DNA of 8,054 bases from NCBI GenBank assembly GCA_021792075.1, contig JAJYVK010000062.1, positions 1 through 8,054 of the forward strand, written 5' to 3'. The translations under genes and the position numbers were made by a program. Positions 5,102-8,054 of this stretch are shown piece by piece (positions within the stretch are counted from its first letter, which is position 1; every line of letters begins with the position of its first letter). The DNA comes from Actinomycetes bacterium. GTDB lineage: Bacteria > Actinomycetota > Acidimicrobiia > Acidimicrobiales > Acidimicrobiaceae. The notes beneath the pieces were generated by a model. That model ran no database searches. It had not been told where the DNA came from and saw nothing but the letters and a program-made list of their open reading frames with translations.

Positions 5102-7189
5102 TTGGTCTTATTGTTTATAGGAATCATCGGAACAGGTTCGCTCATCTACTCGAACAGTTCAACCTCATCCTTGCTCAACAGGCTAGAGCCGCTTATCTCC
5201 TATAACAACGGCATGCTGGTCCAAGTACTGGACATGAACACGGACGTGCGCAACTACCTTCGAAGCGGCGATAGCTCGTATATAAGCCTTTATCAATCCG
5301 ACAAAAAGTCTTACCAGCAGATATTTCAAAATGCCGCCGGCCTTCTAAGCCCACGCGAGAGAGACTCAGGGATCCTTCAAAACGAAGGCTCGGAAGCACA
5401 GAGTCTTTTTACCGTTTATGAACAGACTGCACTGGCCCTTCCACCTGGCCAACTCTCGTCGCAGCGAATTGACGAAGTGCTTCTGGGCGTAGACCAACAT
5501 TTACAGAGCTACCGAAATAGTAACAGCGCTGCAAATGTCTACCTAACCAAGGAGCGGACAGCCGCCCAACATCGCCTTGGAATCCTGGTCTTTGTTACAA
5601 CCACGGTTACGATCCTGGCCATACTGATCGCCCTTATCATGGGATTTCGGCGAGCAATAATAGCAAGACTCCGAATGCAAGAACTCGTTGGCCGGATCAC
5701 CGACACCCTCTCGCGACTTGAAGCCGGCGAAGCGCATGTGAGAGCTCCACTATCCGGATTACTGGAGGAACGCGTTCTCGCCACCGCAATCAATAGCATG
5801 GCGGAGCAGAAGGAAGCCCTAGTAGTTGAACTCGAGAGGCAGTATGTCCAGGAAAAGGAGTTGCGCGAAAGCTTGGAGCTGGAACAGAGCGTTCGGGAGG
5901 GGCTTTCAAACACGCTATATCGGGATCATGACGTAGCCTCGGCGTTGCAACGAACTGTGAATGGGCTGGGCCCGGCTCTGCGTGCCGACCGCGCCTTGGT
6001 ACGTATCATGGAAAACAAGAGTCCAGGAACCATTATTTCCGAGTGGTTATCTCCGACAGTAAAAACCGCGCTAGATACTCAGGTCGGTGCTTCATCTATC
6101 GGGGAGCTGCGCACCTCCGTCTATCTAGATCCTGGCCCAATTCGTGACAGCATTCTAAAAGGCACACTGGTGGCCATAAATGATGTCTCCGGCGATGAGC
6201 GCCTTTCCGAGGAGAGCAGAGCCACTGTCATGAGAACCGGATTAGGTGCATTCCTAGCGGCTCCAGTTATTGGGCCTCTGGGAACAGAAGCGGTTCTGGT
6301 GGCTGCAATGGAAGGGCACGCTAGAAACTGGACTGACCGGGATGCCCAAGTAGCGCAGACAATGGCAAGCGGTCTGGCCGCGACGCTTACAGCTATACGC
6401 CTGTATGAACAGGAGCGCACGAACCTTGCTGCAATGAAAAAACTTGATGAGTCAAAAGACTTCTTCCTCGCGGCGGTCTCACATGAGCTAAGAACCCCAC
6501 TCACCAGCATCGTTGGTTACCTTGAACTTCTTCAAGAGGAGATGGAGGAGGGCAAAATTTCCCGTACGTATTCGCGCATGCTGGACGCAATCGACCGCAA
6601 CTCCAAAAGACTCATGTATCTGATCGAAAACATTTTGACCGCATCACGCATTGAATCTGGCAACCTACAGCTCTCGAAGGCCCGGACTCACATCACGCCG
6701 ATACTCATGCGAACAGCGGAAACCGTAATGCCTCAAATAAATAGCAAGCACATCCACTTGAAGATGAATTTGAGCGACGGGCTTCCAGATCTTGAGATTG
6801 ACGCAGGCCTCATCGAACAGGTAATCCTCAACATCCTTTCGAACGCCATAAAGTTCACACCGGACGGGGGTACAATCTCAGTAACTGCATCCAGCGAGTC
6901 AAAGACGCTGGCTGTGTCAATCTCCGACAGCGGAACCGGAATCGAGCCTGACGAGTTGCAAAAGTTGTTCACGAAGTTCTATAGGACCTCTGCAGCACGG
7001 GACAATGCAGTACAAGGCACAGGACTTGGCTTGGTGATAGTGAAGGCGATCATAGAGCAACATGGAGGAAGCGTTTCGCTGAGCTCTAAGGTGGGCGAAG
7101 GGACCACATTTACAATTCATCTGCCCACGATAGAAAGCGGTGAGATCAAAGAGAGTTCCATTTCGTCCACGACAACTCACCATGCGTAA
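5102..7189 (+). CDS. Membrane sensor histidine kinase (CHASE3-HAMP-GAF-HisKA-HATPase), 5' end uncertain
   Basis: A hybrid-free sensor kinase that should autophosphorylate on His and pass phosphate to a receiver, probably the one encoded at 7371. Counting from the TTG at 5102 (695 residues): the first membrane helix is about 1-17; an outer CHASE3-like helical sensor about 19-155 has TDVRNYLRSGDSSYISLYQ; the second helix is about 159-181; a HAMP-like segment and coiled coil run about 184-268; a GAF domain about 272-436; HisKA has SHELRTP with H461; HATPase_c has the N box LNILSNAIKFTPDGG with N581, G1 DSGTG at D609, F box FTKFYRTS and G2 GTGLGL at 639-644. All catalytic boxes are intact. The TTG start is doubtful: it has no ribosome site and cuts into the membrane helix, whereas the frame is open from 5045 and reads SLARNLRKTFLRIALVLLF. 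See the 4962-5093 frame for the likely true N-terminus. Confidence 0.92.
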   Translation: MVLLFIGIIGTGSLIYSNSSTSSLLNRLEPLISYNNGMLVQVLDMNTDVRNYLRSGDSSYISLYQSDKKSYQQIFQNAAGLLSPRERDSGILQNEGSEAQSLFTVYEQTALALPPGQLSSQRIDEVLLGVDQHLQSYRNSNSAANVYLTKERTAAQHRLGILVFVTTTVTILAILIALIMGFRRAIIARLRMQELVGRITDTLSRLEAGEAHVRAPLSGLLEERVLATAINSMAEQKEALVVELERQYVQEKELRESLELEQSVREGLSNTLYRDHDVASALQRTVNGLGPALRADRALVRIMENKSPGTIISEWLSPTVKTALDTQVGASSIGELRTSVYLDPGPIRDSILKGTLVAINDVSGDERLSEESRATVMRTGLGAFLAAPVIGPLGTEAVLVAAMEGHARNWTDRDAQVAQTMASGLAATLTAIRLYEQERTNLAAMKKLDESKDFFLAAVSHELRTPLTSIVGYLELLQEEMEEGKISRTYSRMLDAIDRNSKRLMYLIENILTASRIESGNLQLSKARTHITPILMRTAETVMPQINSKHIHLKMNLSDGLPDLEIDAGLIEQVILNILSNAIKFTPDGGTISVTASSESKTLAVSISDSGTGIEPDELQKLFTKFYRTSAARDNAVQGTGLGLVIVKAIIEQHGGSVSLSSKVGEGTTFTIHLPTIESGEIKESSISSTTTHHA

Positions 7190-7258
7190 CTCGAGTACAG
7201 CGCCAGAAATACTAAGAACCCAAGCGAGAGACTATCAACGAATTTACCGGACACAATT

Positions 7259-7286
7259 TTGATCAGATAGGCCAAGCCATTAATAT
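7259..7286 (+). promoter_or_regulatory. Candidate promoter for the receiver gene
   Basis: TTGATC (7259-7264) and TAATAT (7281-7286) are separated by 16 bases, each matching four of six consensus bases of a housekeeping promoter. It lies in the 181-base gap after the histidine kinase and would give the receiver and the following gene their own transcription. This is weak evidence: such pairs arise by chance in AT-rich gaps. Confidence 0.3.
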
Positions 7287-7307
7287 TCTTATTGAAACAA
7301 AGATACC

Positions 7308-7329
7308 GGCCAAAGTGGCGCTTTGCCAC
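7308..7329 (+). other. Two overlapping, mutually exclusive small hairpins in the receiver leader
   Basis: Hairpin A pairs GGC and AAAG (7308-7310, 7312-7315, with a bulged C at 7311) with CTTTGCC (7321-7327) over a TGGCG loop. Hairpin B pairs GTGGC (7315-7319) with GCCAC (7325-7329) over GCTTT. They share bases, so only one can form. There is no following T-run, so this is not a standard terminator. It ends about 30 bases before the receiver's ribosome site. Confidence 0.35.
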
Positions 7330-7358
7330 AATAAGGCCTCAGTCGCCTATTTGTGCGC

Positions 7359-7364
7359 AAAGGA
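7359..7364 (+). promoter_or_regulatory. Ribosome binding site of the receiver gene
   Basis: AAAGGA lies six bases before the ATG at 7371. This supports that ATG over the in-frame GTG at 7353, which lies upstream of the ribosome site. Confidence 0.75.
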
Positions 7365-7370
7365 TGCGAA

Positions 7371-7742
7371 ATGACCACAGTTCTTGTTGCCGATGACGAC
7401 CCAGACATCTTGGAGCTAGTCAACTACAAACTAAGCCAGTCAGGTTACACGGTGATCGCAGTTTCGGATGGTAGACAGGCCATCGAAAAGGCTCGTCAAC
7501 ATCACCCAGCTCTCATGATCCTCGACGTGATGATGCCGTTCCATTCTGGAATCGAGGTCACGCTGGAGATGCGCACCGATCCAGATCTCAAAAACATACC
7601 AATAATACTTCTGACTGCCAAATCCATGGAGCAAGATACGGAGCGAGGATTTGCCGCCGGCGCAACAGACTACATGACCAAGCCCTTCAGTCCTAGGGAG
7701 CTTCTCAGCCGCGTCCAAGCTGCACTCGGAAGGACAGCCTGA
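7371..7742 (+). CDS. Single-domain response regulator (receiver only)
   Basis: A 123-residue protein that is one receiver domain and nothing else. The acidic pocket is in VADDDPD (D9/D10), the phospho-acceptor is D52 in ILDVMMP, the switch threonine is T82 in LLTAKS, and the conserved lysine is K104 in TKPFSP. All are present, so phosphotransfer should work. There is no DNA-binding or enzymatic output domain and no room for one before the stop, so it must act by binding a partner protein or as a relay. The histidine kinase 181 bases upstream is the obvious phosphate donor. The next gene starts six bases after its stop and is the closest candidate partner. The start is the ATG preceded by AAAGGA, not the GTG at 7353. 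Confidence 0.94.
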   Translation: MTTVLVADDDPDILELVNYKLSQSGYTVIAVSDGRQAIEKARQHHPALMILDVMMPFHSGIEVTLEMRTDPDLKNIPIILLTAKSMEQDTERGFAAGATDYMTKPFSPRELLSRVQAALGRTA

Positions 7743-7748
7743 CTTTAC

Positions 7749-8054
7749 ATGCGCCTTGCACTGGTCGTAAGCGTCCTACTTTTATTGATCTCAATTCTTG
7801 TCATGCTGGCAACGACTGTCATCTATCGGCTGGTAAGAACGCGAACGGAGACACGTTCCGCAGCACAGGAAGCCAAGCTGCGAAGGCTGCTTGTCAGATT
7901 CCTCAGCGAGGACCTCAGTCTTTCCGAGCTGCAGGAGTTGAAAAGAATCGACTCCAGTCAATTTAACGAAATATCGGAAGCAATGCTCACCAAAGTTAAA
8001 GGGCGTGCCAAAGACATTTTGGTTTCGTTCCTTTATTCTCGCGGAGCGATCGAT
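7749..8054 (+). CDS. Membrane-anchored protein resembling the N-terminus of HEAT-repeat proteins, cut off by window end
   Basis: The frame is open from ATG 7749 to the window edge, 102 residues. A hydrophobic helix at about residues 3-27 (LALVVSVLLLLISILVMLAT) is followed by the basic RLVRTRTETR, so the rest should lie in the cytoplasm by the positive-inside rule. Then comes a helical, charged region with a pattern of LRRLLVRFL, LQELKRIDSSQF and ILVSFLYSRGAID. This layout, one N-terminal helix, a linker, then Leu-rich helical pairs, resembles membrane-anchored HEAT-repeat proteins, but only the first part is visible and the repeats themselves are not. The start lies six bases after the receiver's stop. 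A GGAAGGA lies about 14 bases upstream, too far for a good ribosome site, so translational coupling is likely. A scaffold that binds the receiver is a reasonable guess, not shown by sequence. Confidence 0.7.
   Translation, partial: MRLALVVSVLLLLISILVMLATTVIYRLVRTRTETRSAAQEAKLRRLLVRFLSEDLSLSELQELKRIDSSQFNEISEAMLTKVKGRAKDILVSFLYSRGAID

Noticed and set aside
5539..5913. 124-codon minus-strand frame opposite the histidine kinase
   Set aside because: Ser/Arg-rich shadow of the kinase's coiled-coil region with no start signals; the plus-strand protein is clearly the real one.

Overview
The window looks like an ordinary chromosomal stretch of a mid-GC (roughly 50-54% by eye) bacterium, probably an actinobacterium and perhaps from the Acidimicrobiia. 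This is an inference from three things. The first is a PknB-type Ser/Thr kinase ending in a single membrane helix and a Thr/Ser/Val/Pro-rich outer tail. The second is a split-type glycine decarboxylase (GcvPA + GcvPB). The third is a possible leaderless -10 box directly in front of the kinase start. No mobile element, tRNA, rRNA or CRISPR array was seen.

Layout. Positions 2-901 (+) hold the 3' two thirds of gcvPA, which overlaps gcvPB (about 898-2454, +); together they form the P-protein of the glycine cleavage system. Converging on them is a transmembrane Ser/Thr protein kinase (3899-2526, -), leaving only 71 bases between the two stops. Upstream of the kinase is a gene-free gap of about 570 bases (3900-4472) that is rich in short palindromes and TGCA-type repeats. 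It leads into a small AhpD/carboxymuconolactone-decarboxylase-like gene (4473-4820, +) with a strong ribosome binding site. Next comes a signalling block on the + strand: a sensor histidine kinase with CHASE3, HAMP, GAF, HisKA and HATPase parts (to 7189), a stand-alone receiver protein (7371-7742), and the start of a membrane-anchored protein (7749 to the window edge) that resembles the N-terminus of HEAT-repeat proteins.

How the genes work together. GcvPA and GcvPB form one enzyme that decarboxylates glycine and loads the aminomethyl group onto GcvH; gcvH and gcvT are not in the window. The histidine kinase, the receiver and the membrane protein look like one signalling unit: the receiver has no output domain, so it must act through a partner, and the membrane protein starting six bases after its stop is the nearest candidate. 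The histidine kinase has a notable 5' end. Its N-terminal reading frame (start with RBS at 4962) stops at 5093, while the frame encoding the first membrane helix and everything after it is already open from 5045. This suggests a one-base frameshift, either real or a sequence error.

I see no clearly undescribed system here. The most worthwhile leads are the histidine-kinase 5' end, the receiver/membrane-protein pairing, and the palindrome-rich region in front of the AhpD-like gene.
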